Numbered from the stretch's first letter, positions 1 through 8,546 are shown. The stretch is 64,000 nt of DNA from Parafrankia sp041008525 (GCF_041008525.1 NZ_JBFLUG010000016.1:1-64000), one strand, 5' to 3'. Made by a program: numbers and translations. The notes: generated from the sequence alone by a model not told the origin.

Positions 1-117
1 CCTCCTGGGCGTCAGGCCTTCGCCGGGTCCAGGCAGGAGCGCCGTCTCACATCAGTCCTCACGGGACAAGCACCGCAAGCGCTCCCTGCCGGGATCCACC
101 GTGCGAAGGGAAGGTAG
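1..117 (+). CDS. possible 3' end of an upstream gene (partial)
   Basis: The frame beginning at base 1 stays open to a TAG at 115-117, overlapping the start of the next gene by 17 bases. This would fit the C-terminus of an upstream biosynthetic protein, for example the NRPS that the following tailoring genes require. The translated tail is short, has no recognisable motif and is not distinctive. The frame of the following gene is also open back to base 1, so openness alone proves little in DNA this GC-rich. Confidence 0.25.
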   Translation, partial: PPGRQAFAGSRQERRLTSVLTGQAPQALPAGIHRAKGR

Positions 118-2098
118 CGCCATCAGCGCCGATGCACCGAGCGACGCCGATCGGAGCAGGACGCCGGCACCGGAAGGACCGGACGGGCGGGCCCGGGTGC
201 TCCTGTGCGGCACGGGGTTCGGCCGGTTCTACGCGACGGCCGTCGCGCGGACGCCCGGCCTCACCCTCGCGGGCGTCCTGAGCCGGGGAAGCTCCTCCTC
301 ACGGAACTACGCGGCGAGCCTGGGGGTCCCGCACTACGGCGCGGTCGAGGCGATCCCGGACGAGGCGCTCGCCTGCGTCGACCTGGCGTGCGTCGTCATC
401 GGCTCGACGATCTCCGGGGGCGCCGGCAGCGAGGTGGCCCGCGCTCTGCTCGCGCGGGGGGTGCCCGTCATCCAGGAACACCCGGTCCATCCCGACGAGA
501 TGACCCGGACGCTGCGGATCGCCCGGCAGCGAGGTGTGCAGTACCGCGTCAACACCCACTACCCGCAGGTGGAACCGGTGCGGGCCTTCCTCGCCGCGGC
601 ACGGGCGCTGCGCGCGCGCAGCCGCCCGCTGTTCGTCGACGCGGCCGGGCCGGTGCACGTACTGCTGCCGCTGGTCGACATCCTCGGCCGGGCGCTCGGG
701 GAGCTGCGGCCCTGGCGGTTCGCCGCGCTCGACGATCCGGCGACCGCGGGCCCGCTGCGCGGCATCACCGGCGAGCTGGGCGGGGTGCCCCTCACCCTGC
801 GCGTACACAACCAGCTCGATCCTTCCGACCGGGACAACCATGCGCTGCTGTGGCACCGGATCGCTCTCGGGACCCAGGCCGGCGTGCTGACCCTCGCCGA
901 CACCCACGGCCCGGTGCTCTGGAGCCCACAACTGCACGCCGACCGGGACGCCGACGGGCGGATGGTCCTCGATGGTCCCGGCACCGGGCATCTGGACGAG
1001 CCGAGCACCGCTGTACTGGCGGGCACGTCCGCCGCCCGACAGCAGGACGTCTTCGAACGGCTGTGGCCCGACGCGACAGCGCGGGCACTGACCGAGATGG
1101 TCGCGGCGATCCGCGCGGGCGACGACCCGCTGCTGTCCGCGCAGTACGACCTGAGCATCACCCACATCTGGTCGCGGCTGGCCGCCGCGCTCGGCCCGCC
1201 CGAAATCGTCCGTCCGGGCCGCCCCCGTCTGGTCCCGGTCTCCGAGCTGGCCGCGGCGGTGGCCTCGGAGCTTGAACCGGCACCGACGGCTCCGCTGCCG
1301 GCGCCGGTATCAGAGCAGAAAGCCGAGCGGCCGACCGCGGAGACGGGCCCGCGGGAGCCACGGCCGTACACCCCGACCGCGGAGTTCTTCGACCTCGTCG
1401 CGGCCGGCCATGTGGAGCGGTCCAGCGCGCCGGCCGTCGTCGAGGCGCTGCGCGCGGCCGGCCTCGGCAAGGGGGTGCTCGTCGAGATCGGCGCCGGGAC
1501 CGGCCTGCTCACCGAGGCCGTCGCGCGCGCCTTCCCCCAGAGCGAGATCATCTGCTTCGAACCGAGCGACGGCATGCGCGCGGTCCTGACCGGTCGCGTC
1601 TGCCGGGACGACGACCTGCGCAGCCGGGTCACCGTCAGCGCGGATCCTGCCCCCAACCTGGACCTGCCCGAGACGATCGAGGCCGCGCTCGTCTGCGGTG
1701 TCGCCGGCCATCTGAGCCCGGGCGAACGCGCGGCACTGTGGGGCCGGCTCCGGAAACGGCTGGGCCCCGGCGGCATGATCATCGTCGAGCTGATGGACCT
1801 CGACCGGCCCGTTGACCTGGCGCCGCACCGGCTCGCCCGGACCCGGCTCGGCGACCAGAACTACGAGTGGTGGCTGTCCGGCCAGCCCGCCGGTGACGAC
1901 ACGATCATCCTCCGGACGACCTGGCGGGTGCTCAGCGGCGACCGCGTCGTTCGCGAGGCACACGATTCCTACACCTGGCAGACCATCAGCCTCGCCGAAG
2001 TCGCGGCGGAGGCGGGCCTGACGCTGCACCCGCTGCCCCTGCCCGAGGGATCCAGCACGGTGCTCGGTGCGCTGACCGAACCGCGCACCGCCGGCTGA
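101..2098 (+). CDS. thiazolinyl imide reductase fused to a SAM methyltransferase
   Basis: The N-terminal half (about residues 30-395) is a Gfo/Idh-like NAD(P)H oxidoreductase of the Irp3/PchG thiazolinyl imide reductase type, with the dinucleotide motif GTGFG at 37-41. In yersiniabactin and pyochelin pathways this enzyme reduces a carrier-bound thiazoline to a thiazolidine. After a Pro/Glu-rich linker, residues 423-665 form a class I SAM methyltransferase with motif I VEIGAGTG at 461-468. That domain closely resembles the free-standing methyltransferase at 4390-5121; both carry GVAGHL and YEWW blocks. The GTG at 101 has GGGA upstream, but the frame is open to the window edge, so the start is uncertain. 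It leads the run reductase, P450, thioesterase, methyltransferase, the tailoring end of an NRPS cluster. Substrate and methylation site are inferred only. Confidence 0.8.
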   Translation: MRREGSAISADAPSDADRSRTPAPEGPDGRARVLLCGTGFGRFYATAVARTPGLTLAGVLSRGSSSSRNYAASLGVPHYGAVEAIPDEALACVDLACVVIGSTISGGAGSEVARALLARGVPVIQEHPVHPDEMTRTLRIARQRGVQYRVNTHYPQVEPVRAFLAAARALRARSRPLFVDAAGPVHVLLPLVDILGRALGELRPWRFAALDDPATAGPLRGITGELGGVPLTLRVHNQLDPSDRDNHALLWHRIALGTQAGVLTLADTHGPVLWSPQLHADRDADGRMVLDGPGTGHLDEPSTAVLAGTSAARQQDVFERLWPDATARALTEMVAAIRAGDDPLLSAQYDLSITHIWSRLAAALGPPEIVRPGRPRLVPVSELAAAVASELEPAPTAPLPAPVSEQKAERPTAETGPREPRPYTPTAEFFDLVAAGHVERSSAPAVVEALRAAGLGKGVLVEIGAGTGLLTEAVARAFPQSEIICFEPSDGMRAVLTGRVCRDDDLRSRVTVSADPAPNLDLPETIEAALVCGVAGHLSPGERAALWGRLRKRLGPGGMIIVELMDLDRPVDLAPHRLARTRLGDQNYEWWLSGQPAGDDTIILRTTWRVLSGDRVVREAHDSYTWQTISLAEVAAEAGLTLHPLPLPEGSSTVLGALTEPRTAG

Positions 2099-2240
2099 CC
2101 GGCCCCCGGCTGACCGGCTCCCGGCTCGGCTCCCGCCCCGACGCCACCGGGACCCTACCTGCTCTGTTCCACCCGACCGGCCCCTTCCGGCTCGACCGCC
2201 CCCGACAGGCCGATCAGCGATCGGCCGAGGAGGAATCCCG

Positions 2241-3509
2241 ATGACCGACCTCGCAGGCGACGGCCCGGCCCGGCTCGCACCCTCCCCCGCCACCGCCGCC
2301 CCGACGACGCGGGCCCCGGACGGCCCGACGGCCTTTCCGTTCCGGCGTGGCTGCCCGTTCTTCCCACCCGACGAGTACGCACGGCTGCGCCGAGACGCCC
2401 CGGTGACGCGGGTGACCCTGCCGACCGGCGGCCAGGCCTGGATCGTGACCCGCTACCGCGACGTCCGCGCGCTGCTCGCGGACCCCCGGATCAGCTCCGA
2501 CGCCCGCCACCCCACGTTCCCCGCGATGGGTGCGGGCGAGCGGGAGGCCGCGGCCCGCAACCGCCCGTTCATCCGCACCGACCCACCCGAGCACACCCGG
2601 ATCCGCCGCATGGTGCAGGCAGAGTTCACCGTGCGCCGCGTGAAGAACATGGTCCCGGAACTCGCCTCCTACGCCGAGGGCCTCGTCGACGACATGGTCG
2701 CCGCCGGGCCGCCGGCCGACCTGGTCTCGGCGTACGCGAACCAGATGTCCACTGTCACCGTGCTCAACCTGATGGGCGTGCCCACCGAGGACGTCGAGTT
2801 CTTCCGGGACGTCACCCGGATCTCCGGAGGCCGCACCAGCAGCGCGGAACAGGTACAGGCCGCCCTCGGTGGCATGTTCGCCCGGTTCGACGAGCTGATC
2901 GAGCGCCGTCTGCGCAAGCCCGGCGAGGACCTGTTCTCCCGGCTGGTCATCAACAACCTGGCCACCGGCGCGATGACCCGCCAGGAGCTGCTCTCCACTG
3001 TCGGGATTACCGTCATCGCCGGCCGGGAGACCACCACCAGCATGATCGCGCTCGGCACGCTGATGCTGCTGGAGCGTCCCGACGCCCTTGCGGAGCTGCG
3101 GGAGCGACCCGATCTGCTGGGCGAGGCCGTCGAGGAGCTGCTGCGCATGCTCTCGGTCGCCGACTCGATCCCGCTGCGGGTGGCGACCGGGGAGATCGAG
3201 ATCGGCGGAGTCACCATCCGGCCCGGCGACGGGGTGATCCTGCTGCTGGCGGCGGCCAACCACGACCCGGAGGTCTTCCCCGAGCCGACCGCTCTCGACC
3301 TGCACCGCCCCGACCGTCATCACGTCGCCTTCGGCTTCGGCATCCATCAGTGCGTCGGCCAGAACCTGGCCCGGGCCGAGCTGGAGGTCGCCCTCGGCAC
3401 GCTGCTGCGGAGGCTGCCCACGCTGCGCCTCGCCGCGCCCTTCGAGGAGCTGGAGCTGCGGCAGGACGCTGCGACGTTCGGCATCGAGACGCTCCCGGTG
3501 GCGTGGTGA
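2241..3509 (+). CDS. cytochrome P450 of the metallophore-like cluster
   Basis: A 422-residue bacterial P450. The I-helix oxygen-binding motif reads AGRETT at residues 260-265, an ExxR motif lies in EELLRML, and the heme loop is FGFGIHQCVG with the thiolate Cys at 371. There is no membrane anchor, so it is a soluble class I enzyme needing a ferredoxin partner that is not in the window. A GAGGAGGA ribosome-binding site sits just before the ATG. Its stop overlaps the GTG start of the thioesterase (GTGA), so the two are translationally coupled. Being next to a thiazolinyl reductase suggests it oxidises the peptide product, perhaps a ring or aromatic carbon. The gene order reductase-P450-thioesterase resembles, from memory, the coelibactin cluster of Streptomyces coelicolor. 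Confidence 0.88.
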   Translation: MTDLAGDGPARLAPSPATAAPTTRAPDGPTAFPFRRGCPFFPPDEYARLRRDAPVTRVTLPTGGQAWIVTRYRDVRALLADPRISSDARHPTFPAMGAGEREAAARNRPFIRTDPPEHTRIRRMVQAEFTVRRVKNMVPELASYAEGLVDDMVAAGPPADLVSAYANQMSTVTVLNLMGVPTEDVEFFRDVTRISGGRTSSAEQVQAALGGMFARFDELIERRLRKPGEDLFSRLVINNLATGAMTRQELLSTVGITVIAGRETTTSMIALGTLMLLERPDALAELRERPDLLGEAVEELLRMLSVADSIPLRVATGEIEIGGVTIRPGDGVILLLAAANHDPEVFPEPTALDLHRPDRHHVAFGFGIHQCVGQNLARAELEVALGTLLRRLPTLRLAAPFEELELRQDAATFGIETLPVAW

Positions 3510-4276
3510 CCTCGGCGCTGCGCCGCTACCGCCCCCGCTCCGCCGCGCGGGTACGGCTCCTGTGCTTCCCGCATGCCGGCGGCGGCGCGAGCGGGTACCG
3601 GGCCTGGGCCGCGCTGCTGCCACCGACCGTCGAACTGGTCGTCGTGCAGTACCCCGGGCGGGAGGACCGCTTCGACGACCCGGCCCCGACCGACCTCGTC
3701 AGCCTGGCAGGGCACGTCGCGGCCGAGCTCCGGCCGCTGCTCGACCGGCCCTTCGCGATGTTCGGGCACAGCATGGGCACGCTCGTCGCCTACGAGACGC
3801 TCCAACGGCTGCGCTGGGAGGGGGCACGCGAGCCCGACCTGCTGGTCGTCTCGGGACGGCCGGCCCCCGACGAGGCCCTCGGCGGTCAGCTGCACCTCGG
3901 CGACGATGAGGGCCTGTGCGACGAGCTCGCCCGGCTCGGCGGCGCGACGCAGGAGATGTTTGCCGACCCCGAGATCCGACGGGTGTTCCTGCCGTACATC
4001 CGGGACGACTACCGGCTCGTCGAGACGTACCGGCCGCGCGCCGCCGAGCCTCTGGACTGCCCGGTCACCGTGTTCGTCGGCACCTCCGACCCGGAGTGCG
4101 ACGCGGCGGCCGCCGCCGGCTGGGCCCGCTTCACCCGCGGGCCGCTGGCTGTGCGGAGCTTTCCCGGGGACCACTTCTACCTGGTCCCCGGACGGGCCCG
4201 GGTCGTGGCGGAGATCTCCGGTCTGCTCGATCCGGCACTCGCGCGGCCATCGGCGGCCTGGCCGAGCATGCCATGA
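3506..4276 (+). CDS. type II thioesterase (NRPS editing)
   Basis: An alpha/beta hydrolase of 256 residues, the usual length for type II thioesterases. It has the early FPHAGG block, the nucleophile elbow GHSMG with Ser at residue 89, and the catalytic His in GDHFY at residue 223. Such enzymes remove stalled or mis-primed acyl groups from carrier domains. The GTG start at 3506 overlaps the P450 stop by four bases and no better start lies nearby. Its presence implies an NRPS or PKS assembly line, which must lie upstream of the window. Confidence 0.88.
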   Translation: MTSALRRYRPRSAARVRLLCFPHAGGGASGYRAWAALLPPTVELVVVQYPGREDRFDDPAPTDLVSLAGHVAAELRPLLDRPFAMFGHSMGTLVAYETLQRLRWEGAREPDLLVVSGRPAPDEALGGQLHLGDDEGLCDELARLGGATQEMFADPEIRRVFLPYIRDDYRLVETYRPRAAEPLDCPVTVFVGTSDPECDAAAAAGWARFTRGPLAVRSFPGDHFYLVPGRARVVAEISGLLDPALARPSAAWPSMP

Positions 4277-4389
4277 CACCCGGCTCGGCAGGCCTGGCCT
4301 GGACCCGTGGGTGGGAAGAACGGACGACCAGCGGAGCGCGGACGCCACCGGCAGGCGGCAGGCAGCGGCCGATGTCAGGGAGGACAGCG

Positions 4390-5121
4390 ATGCGTGACTA
4401 CTACTCACCGATGGCGGAGTTCTACGAGATCGTCGCCGCTCGTCAGGTCGCCTCCAGTGGCCCGCCGCTGGTTGCCGCCCTCACCGGCGTCGATCCGGCC
4501 GCCGGGCCGATAGTCGAGATCGGCGCCGGCACCGGGCGAGTCACCGAGGTGATCGCCGCGGCCGTTCCGCGGGCCCGCATCGTCGCCGCGGAGCCGTCGG
4601 CGCTCATGCGCGCGGTTCTTACCAGCAGGATCGCGGCCCTGCCGGATCTGAGCCCGCGGGTCACCGTGATCGACGGCGCCGCTCCCGACCTCGACCTGCC
4701 GGACACGATCGCCGCGGCGGTGGTGTTCGGGGTCGCCGGCCACCTGGCCCCGCCGGCACGTCGCGCGCTGTGGCGACGGCTGCGGGAACGACTCGCCCCG
4801 GACGGGGTGATCGTGGTGGAGCTGATGGGCGTCCGGGCCACCCGCGTCATCCCGCCAACGCTGCAGATCCAGGAGCGGGTCGGCCGGCAGACGTACGAGT
4901 GGTGGGTGTCGGGCACGCCACGGGGACCGGACCTGATGCGCTTCACGACGACCTGGAAGGTGCTCGGGCAGGGCGACCAGCCGGTACGAGAGGTCACGGA
5001 CAGCTATGACTGGTACACGCTGGACACCGATCGACTTGCCGCGGAGGCGGAGCTGACCGGCCGGCGGATCTCCCGGCTCGGGAGCACCATCCTCCCGGAG
5101 ATCGCCGCCCTCTCCCGCTGA
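4390..5121 (+). CDS. SAM-dependent methyltransferase, paralogue of the fused domain
   Basis: A 243-residue class I methyltransferase with motif I VEIGAGTG at 42-49. It has an AEFYEIVAA opening, a GVAGHLAP block, a VIVVELMG strand and a YEWWVSG stretch. All of these have counterparts in the C-terminal domain of the reductase fusion at 101-2098, so the pair arose by duplication. The ATG at 4390 follows AGGGAGG at a good distance. A gap of about 110 bases separates it from the thioesterase. It probably N-, O- or C-methylates the same peptide at another position, or replaces the fused copy; the sequence does not say which. Confidence 0.8.
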   Translation: MRDYYSPMAEFYEIVAARQVASSGPPLVAALTGVDPAAGPIVEIGAGTGRVTEVIAAAVPRARIVAAEPSALMRAVLTSRIAALPDLSPRVTVIDGAAPDLDLPDTIAAAVVFGVAGHLAPPARRALWRRLRERLAPDGVIVVELMGVRATRVIPPTLQIQERVGRQTYEWWVSGTPRGPDLMRFTTTWKVLGQGDQPVREVTDSYDWYTLDTDRLAAEAELTGRRISRLGSTILPEIAALSR

Positions 5122-5246
5122 CAGCGGTGCCCGCGTCCGTCACGTTCAAGCACGGAACCGGCGGCATACGGTGAACCCGGGTAGCCCGTTCGACAGCCGA
5201 CAGCTCGCCAATGTCACCCAGATAAGGACGAACGGAGCGGCAACCC

Positions 5247-5912
5247 GTGACGCAACCACACCACCGGCTCACCGGGACTACCGACGAGGCTGAGACGTTC
5301 TGGGAGAACCTCTACCACGAACAGCGCGACAACCAGGCCGTCTGGGGGACACGGGTCAACCCGCGGCTCGTCGAGGTGGCCACGAGCATCCCCGCCGGCA
5401 CCGCGCTCGATCTTGCCTGTGGTGCCGGCGGCGACACCATCTGGCTCGCCCGCCACGGTTGGCGGGTCACCGCCGTCGACATCGCCACCACCGCCGTCGA
5501 ACAGGTCCTCGCCCGCGCCCAGGATCTCGGTCTCGGTGACCGCGTGACCACCGAGCAGCACGATCTGGCACGCAGCTTCCCGAACGCGACGTTCGACCTG
5601 GTCTCGGCGCAGTACTTCCACACCCCCTTCGCGGTCCCCCGCGCCCAGATCCTGCGCGCAGCCGCAGAGGCACTGCGCCCGGGTGGACGGCTTCTGGTCG
5701 TCGACCACGGGTCCATCGCCCCCTGGTCCTGGAACCAGGACCCCGGCACCCGTTTCCCCACCCCGACCGAGGTCCATATCGAGCTCGACCTCGCCCCCTC
5801 GACGTGGACGATCGAGCGCGCCGACACACCCCGACGCGAGGCGGCCGGCCCCGACGGTCAGCGCGCAACGGTCACCGACCACATCCTGCTCATCCGCCGC
5901 ACCAGCCACTGA
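5247..5912 (+). CDS. class I SAM methyltransferase
   Basis: A 221-residue methyltransferase with motif I DLACGAGG at residues 55-62, an acidic post-I strand (VTAVDIA) and the LRPGGRLLVVDHG block. The N-terminus (TFWENLYHEQ) is of the small-molecule or TehB-like type. The GTG at 5247 is preceded by GGAG about ten bases upstream. It is on the same strand as the metallophore genes but 125 bases downstream, so operon membership is open. The C-terminal 40 residues recur, diverged, at 6479-6616, showing that a second copy once stood there. Substrate unknown. Confidence 0.75.
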   Translation: MTQPHHRLTGTTDEAETFWENLYHEQRDNQAVWGTRVNPRLVEVATSIPAGTALDLACGAGGDTIWLARHGWRVTAVDIATTAVEQVLARAQDLGLGDRVTTEQHDLARSFPNATFDLVSAQYFHTPFAVPRAQILRAAAEALRPGGRLLVVDHGSIAPWSWNQDPGTRFPTPTEVHIELDLAPSTWTIERADTPRREAAGPDGQRATVTDHILLIRRTSH

Positions 5913-5919
5913 CGGCCAG

Positions 5920-6189
5920 CCGGAGGCGAGCGCGGGCCAGCTCGACGCACCGCCGCCTGCCGACCGTCGCCACGGTCGCCCACGCCACGGCGGCGACCGC
6001 GTCGTCGAGCGAGTTCCTCGCCGCCTCCCGTGCCACCAGCCGGCGCAGCCCGTGGGAGTGCAGACCGCCAGGCAGGTTCAACGCCCGGTCCGCCGGGCGT
6101 AGGTTCGCCACTCCCGGAGCCCGGTAGGCCAGCCCTGTCCCCGTCCCCCGGCCGAACACGGTGGCCAGCGACCGCCGATGCCCCTTCTC
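5920..6189 (-). pseudogene. ISKra4-like transposase remnant
   Basis: On the minus strand a stretch of about 90 codons reads like the N-terminal part of ISKra4-type transposases. It carries an ALNLPGGLHSHGLRRL block followed by a VAREAARNSLDDAVAAV helix. Family members I recall have a LNLP...HSHGLR...EAARGSFDDAV pattern there. The DDE catalytic part is absent and no terminal repeats can be placed. It is therefore a fragment, not a mobile unit. Assignment rests on pattern memory. Confidence 0.55.
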
Positions 6190-6478
6190 CAGCCAGGTCC
6201 ACACCACCCCGGCAGGCCCCGACCGGCTGCCTCATCACCAGAGTGGTGAGGATCCGGGACCAGCTCGGCGCCCGAACGCCATGCTGGTCACCGTTGTGGA
6301 GAAGCTCGGGCTCACGCCGGGCATGCGTGAAACCTGGCGGTGACGCCCTGTGCTGGCATCTGTGGGCTGGCGAGCCACCGCCCCGAATGTCTTTGCCACC
6401 GCGGTGAACCGGTCAGCGAGGCGGCATGCTCTGGTCCTGAAAGCAGCTCGCCCCCGCGGACTTCCCCGCTCCCAGCCA

Positions 6479-6616
6479 GACCTCGACGATCTCGGCCTCG
6501 ACCCAGCCGCGTGGATCACCGAACGCTGTGAACGGACCCACCGCCCCACCACCGGTCCGGACGGGCGCACAACTGCGGCCGTCGCGGACAACGTCATCGT
6601 CGTCCGCCGCACCTGA
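6479..6616 (+). pseudogene. C-terminal remnant of a second methyltransferase copy
   Basis: The last 45 codons before the TGA at 6614 read LGLDPAAWITER, then a TGPDGR block and a VADNVIVVRRT end. These match the pattern of the last residues of the methyltransferase at 5247-5912 (LDLAPSTWTIER, GPDGQR, TDHILLIRRT). The SAM-binding part is missing. The transposase remnant lies between the whole gene and this scrap, so an insertion and deletion probably destroyed a tandem copy. Confidence 0.6.
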
Positions 6617-6664
6617 ATCGTGCCGACAGGCGGCTCCACGGTGACCGGGGAGCCGCCCCGAAGG

Positions 6665-7660
6665 TCAACCCGCCCGGCCCCGCGCTCCGGTGGTCAGGCC
6701 CGCGCCCTCGCGTGTGGCCGGGACGATGTCGGCGCCGAAGCGGAAGTCGGGATCGATCTGACCAGCCAGATCCGCCCCCACCGCCGCGTTCGCCCATGCC
6801 GAGGCGTTACGCAGATGGATCTCATGCATCTGCGCCAGGAAGCGATCCGGATCCCGCTTCGTCGCGTCCACCACCGCCTTCATCCGGTCCAGCACCGTCC
6901 GATCCGACACATCGAGATCGTCGATGCCGAACGCGCGCCCCTGTTCCATTGCCCGCACAGGGGCGGACTGACTCAGCCAAGCCAACAGGTCCACGCCCAC
7001 CTCACGGCGCAGAAACTCCACGTCCCCGGCGTCGGTCACCTTGTTGCCCACCACAGACAAGGCCACCTCGAACTCCGCCGAATACCCCAGGTACTGACGG
7101 TGCACCGCCACGGCCTTCCGTGTCGGCTCACACACCAGAAAGGTCCGGTCGAACCGCGTGAACAACCCCGACGCGAACGCGTCGGCCCCCGCGGTCATAT
7201 CCACCACCACGTACTCCCCGGGGCCGTCCTGGAGATGGTTGAGCAACAGCTCCACCGCACCCAGCTTGGAGTGGAAGCACGCCACGCCGAGATCCTCCTC
7301 GGCGAACGCCCCGGTAGCGAGCAGACGCACACCTCCCGCCTCGACTGCGAACCGCGACCAGATCGGATCTCCCAAGCCGAGCAGTCGCGAACCCACCCCC
7401 GGCGGGCTCGTCTTCACCATCACCTCCGCCGACGGAATGCGCGGATTGTCACCCCGCAGATAGTCTTTGATCTCGGTGAGGTGCTCGCCCATCGGCGGCA
7501 CCACCACATCATCAGCCAGCCCCAGCGCAACGCCAAGATGCTGGTTGATGTCCCCGTCTATGGCCAGCACCGGATGCCCGGACGCGGCCAGATGCCGACA
7601 GAACAGCGCGGACAACGTGGTCTTCCCGCTGCCACCCTTGCCAACGAAAGCGATCTTCAC
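6665..7660 (-). CDS. CooC-like P-loop ATPase (metallocenter insertion type)
   Basis: A 331-residue MinD/ArsA-class ATPase. It opens directly with the deviant Walker A GKGGSGKTT at residues 7-15 and has DGDINQHLG as the switch region. VVDMTAGADAF and a VCEPTRKAV block follow in the order seen in CooC proteins. CooC1 drives nickel insertion into carbon monoxide dehydrogenase, but no CODH gene is present here. GTG at 7660 is the only start giving the P-loop at the extreme N-terminus. A palindromic Fur-type site lies 48-71 bases upstream, and the neighbours are zinc-starvation genes. A metal-handling or metalloprotein-maturation role is therefore likely, with metal and client unknown. Confidence 0.72.
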   Translation of the reverse strand: MKIAFVGKGGSGKTTLSALFCRHLAASGHPVLAIDGDINQHLGVALGLADDVVVPPMGEHLTEIKDYLRGDNPRIPSAEVMVKTSPPGVGSRLLGLGDPIWSRFAVEAGGVRLLATGAFAEEDLGVACFHSKLGAVELLLNHLQDGPGEYVVVDMTAGADAFASGLFTRFDRTFLVCEPTRKAVAVHRQYLGYSAEFEVALSVVGNKVTDAGDVEFLRREVGVDLLAWLSQSAPVRAMEQGRAFGIDDLDVSDRTVLDRMKAVVDATKRDPDRFLAQMHEIHLRNASAWANAAVGADLAGQIDPDFRFGADIVPATREGAGLTTGARGRAG

Positions 7661-7707
7661 GCGCGGCGCCCCTTGACCATGGCGACGTTGCTGTGATCCT
7701 CAGCAGG

Positions 7708-7731
7708 ATCGCAACGATACCCGTTGTCATT
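7708..7731. promoter_or_regulatory. Fur/Zur-family box upstream of the CooC-like gene
   Basis: Read on the minus strand, AATGACAACG is followed by GGTATCGTTGCGAT. CAACG and CGTTG form inverted arms around five bases, embedded in an AATGA...AT frame. This resembles the (A)ATGATAACG...CGTTATCAT pattern of Fur-family operators. It lies about 50 bases upstream of the GTG of the CooC-like gene. It is weaker than the box at 8757, and which Fur-family protein binds it is inferred from the adjacent zur gene. Confidence 0.4.
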
Positions 7732-8131
7732 AAGATCAGTCGTTCGCGCCAGACCGACGTGTCGGCCGTCCCGACGCGCACCGCAGGCCCCTCGCCTCAC
7801 CGGAAGGTCATCCGCGCCGACATGGGCTCTCTGCCTCCGACGCGGGAACCGGCACCATGCCGGGTCGTCGCCTCGTCCAGCACCATTACCCCTCATCTCA
7901 CCTTCCTCGCCGAGCCGACCAGGCCGATACCCTCAACCCACCACAGGGGTCGAGCGCGTGCTCGACGATAGGTGCCCGGCAACCATCCCCGGCCAGCACG
8001 ACGAGAGAAGGCCACAGCCGGTCACCCGCTAACACGCAGACCTTGCCGGTGATCACAGCGGCCCAGAGCGCTGGCCGACGCGGGCCGAGGTGAACGCCGC
8101 CTCGGGCTACGACCTCAGATCCACTCGTTGG
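7732..8131. other. intergenic stretch with no recognised gene
   Basis: About 400 bases separate the Fur-type box from the end of the bL32 gene. Open frames occur on both strands, but none shows a family motif, a convincing ribosome-binding site or normal composition. I see no tRNA, IS end or clear terminator. Confidence 0.4.
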
Positions 8132-8293
8132 TCACAGCAGCCCGCGCTTGCAGGCGGCGACGAGTCGACCGGGCACCCGGAGTGTGCGGCCGTCGGGGGT
8201 GGTCACCGGCACCAGGTCGGGCGCCACGGCCTTCCACTGGGCGCGGCGGTGCCGGGTGTTGCTGCGGGAGGTCCTGCGCTTGGGGACGGCTAT
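8132..8293 (-). CDS. rpmF: ribosomal protein bL32, zinc-independent type, with ATA in place of ATG
   Basis: The frame reads AVPKRRTSRSNTRHRRAQWK right after the initiator, the unmistakable bL32 N-terminus. It ends after 53 residues with a single Cys, so it lacks the CxxC pairs of the zinc-ribbon form and is the zinc-free paralogue. The codon exactly where Met belongs is ATA. No ATG, GTG, TTG or CTG lies between it and an in-frame TGA about 20 codons upstream. The bL31 stop is one base before it (TGA, C, ATA), so translational coupling would be expected. Either one G-to-A change killed the start, or AUA is used in this context. It was found by reading the minus strand, because start-based gene calling misses it. 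Confidence 0.75.
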   Translation of the reverse strand: MAVPKRRTSRSNTRHRRAQWKAVAPDLVPVTTPDGRTLRVPGRLVAACKRGLL

Positions 8294-8294
8294 G

Positions 8295-8546
8295 TCAGCG
8301 GCTTCTCTTTCCGTAGCGGCGGTTGAACTTCTCGACGCGGCCCGCGGTGTCGATCACCCGCTGGTCGCCCGTCCAGAACGGGCGAGAATCAGCGGTGATG
8401 TCGACCGCGATGAGCGGGTAGGTGTTGCCGTCCTCCCAGTCGATCGCGCGGCCCGAGGTGGCCGTGGACCGGGTCAGAAACGCCCTTCCGGTCGACCGAT
8501 CCTGGAAGACGACCGGGTGGCAGTCGGGGTGGATATCCCTCTTCAC
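8295..8546 (-). CDS. rpmE2: ribosomal protein bL31 type B (zinc-independent)
   Basis: An 83-residue bL31: KRDIHPDCHPVVFQD at the start, SRPFWTGDQRVIDTAGRVEKF near the end and a basic RRYGKRSR tail. Only one Cys is present, so the zinc-binding Cys set of the primary bL31 is gone; this is the form that replaces it in zinc-starved ribosomes. The GTG start overlaps the stop of a small upstream reading frame by four bases, and bL32 follows one base after its stop. The operon is divergent from the COG0523 GTPase, with a Zur-type box between them. In Streptomyces and mycobacteria such paralogues are Zur-repressed. Confidence 0.92.
   Translation of the reverse strand: MKRDIHPDCHPVVFQDRSTGRAFLTRSTATSGRAIDWEDGNTYPLIAVDITADSRPFWTGDQRVIDTAGRVEKFNRRYGKRSR

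Noticed and set aside
6665..7660. Reading the CooC-like gene as evidence of a CO dehydrogenase system
   Set aside because: No CODH, hydrogenase or nickel transport gene is visible nearby, and the neighbours are zinc-related.
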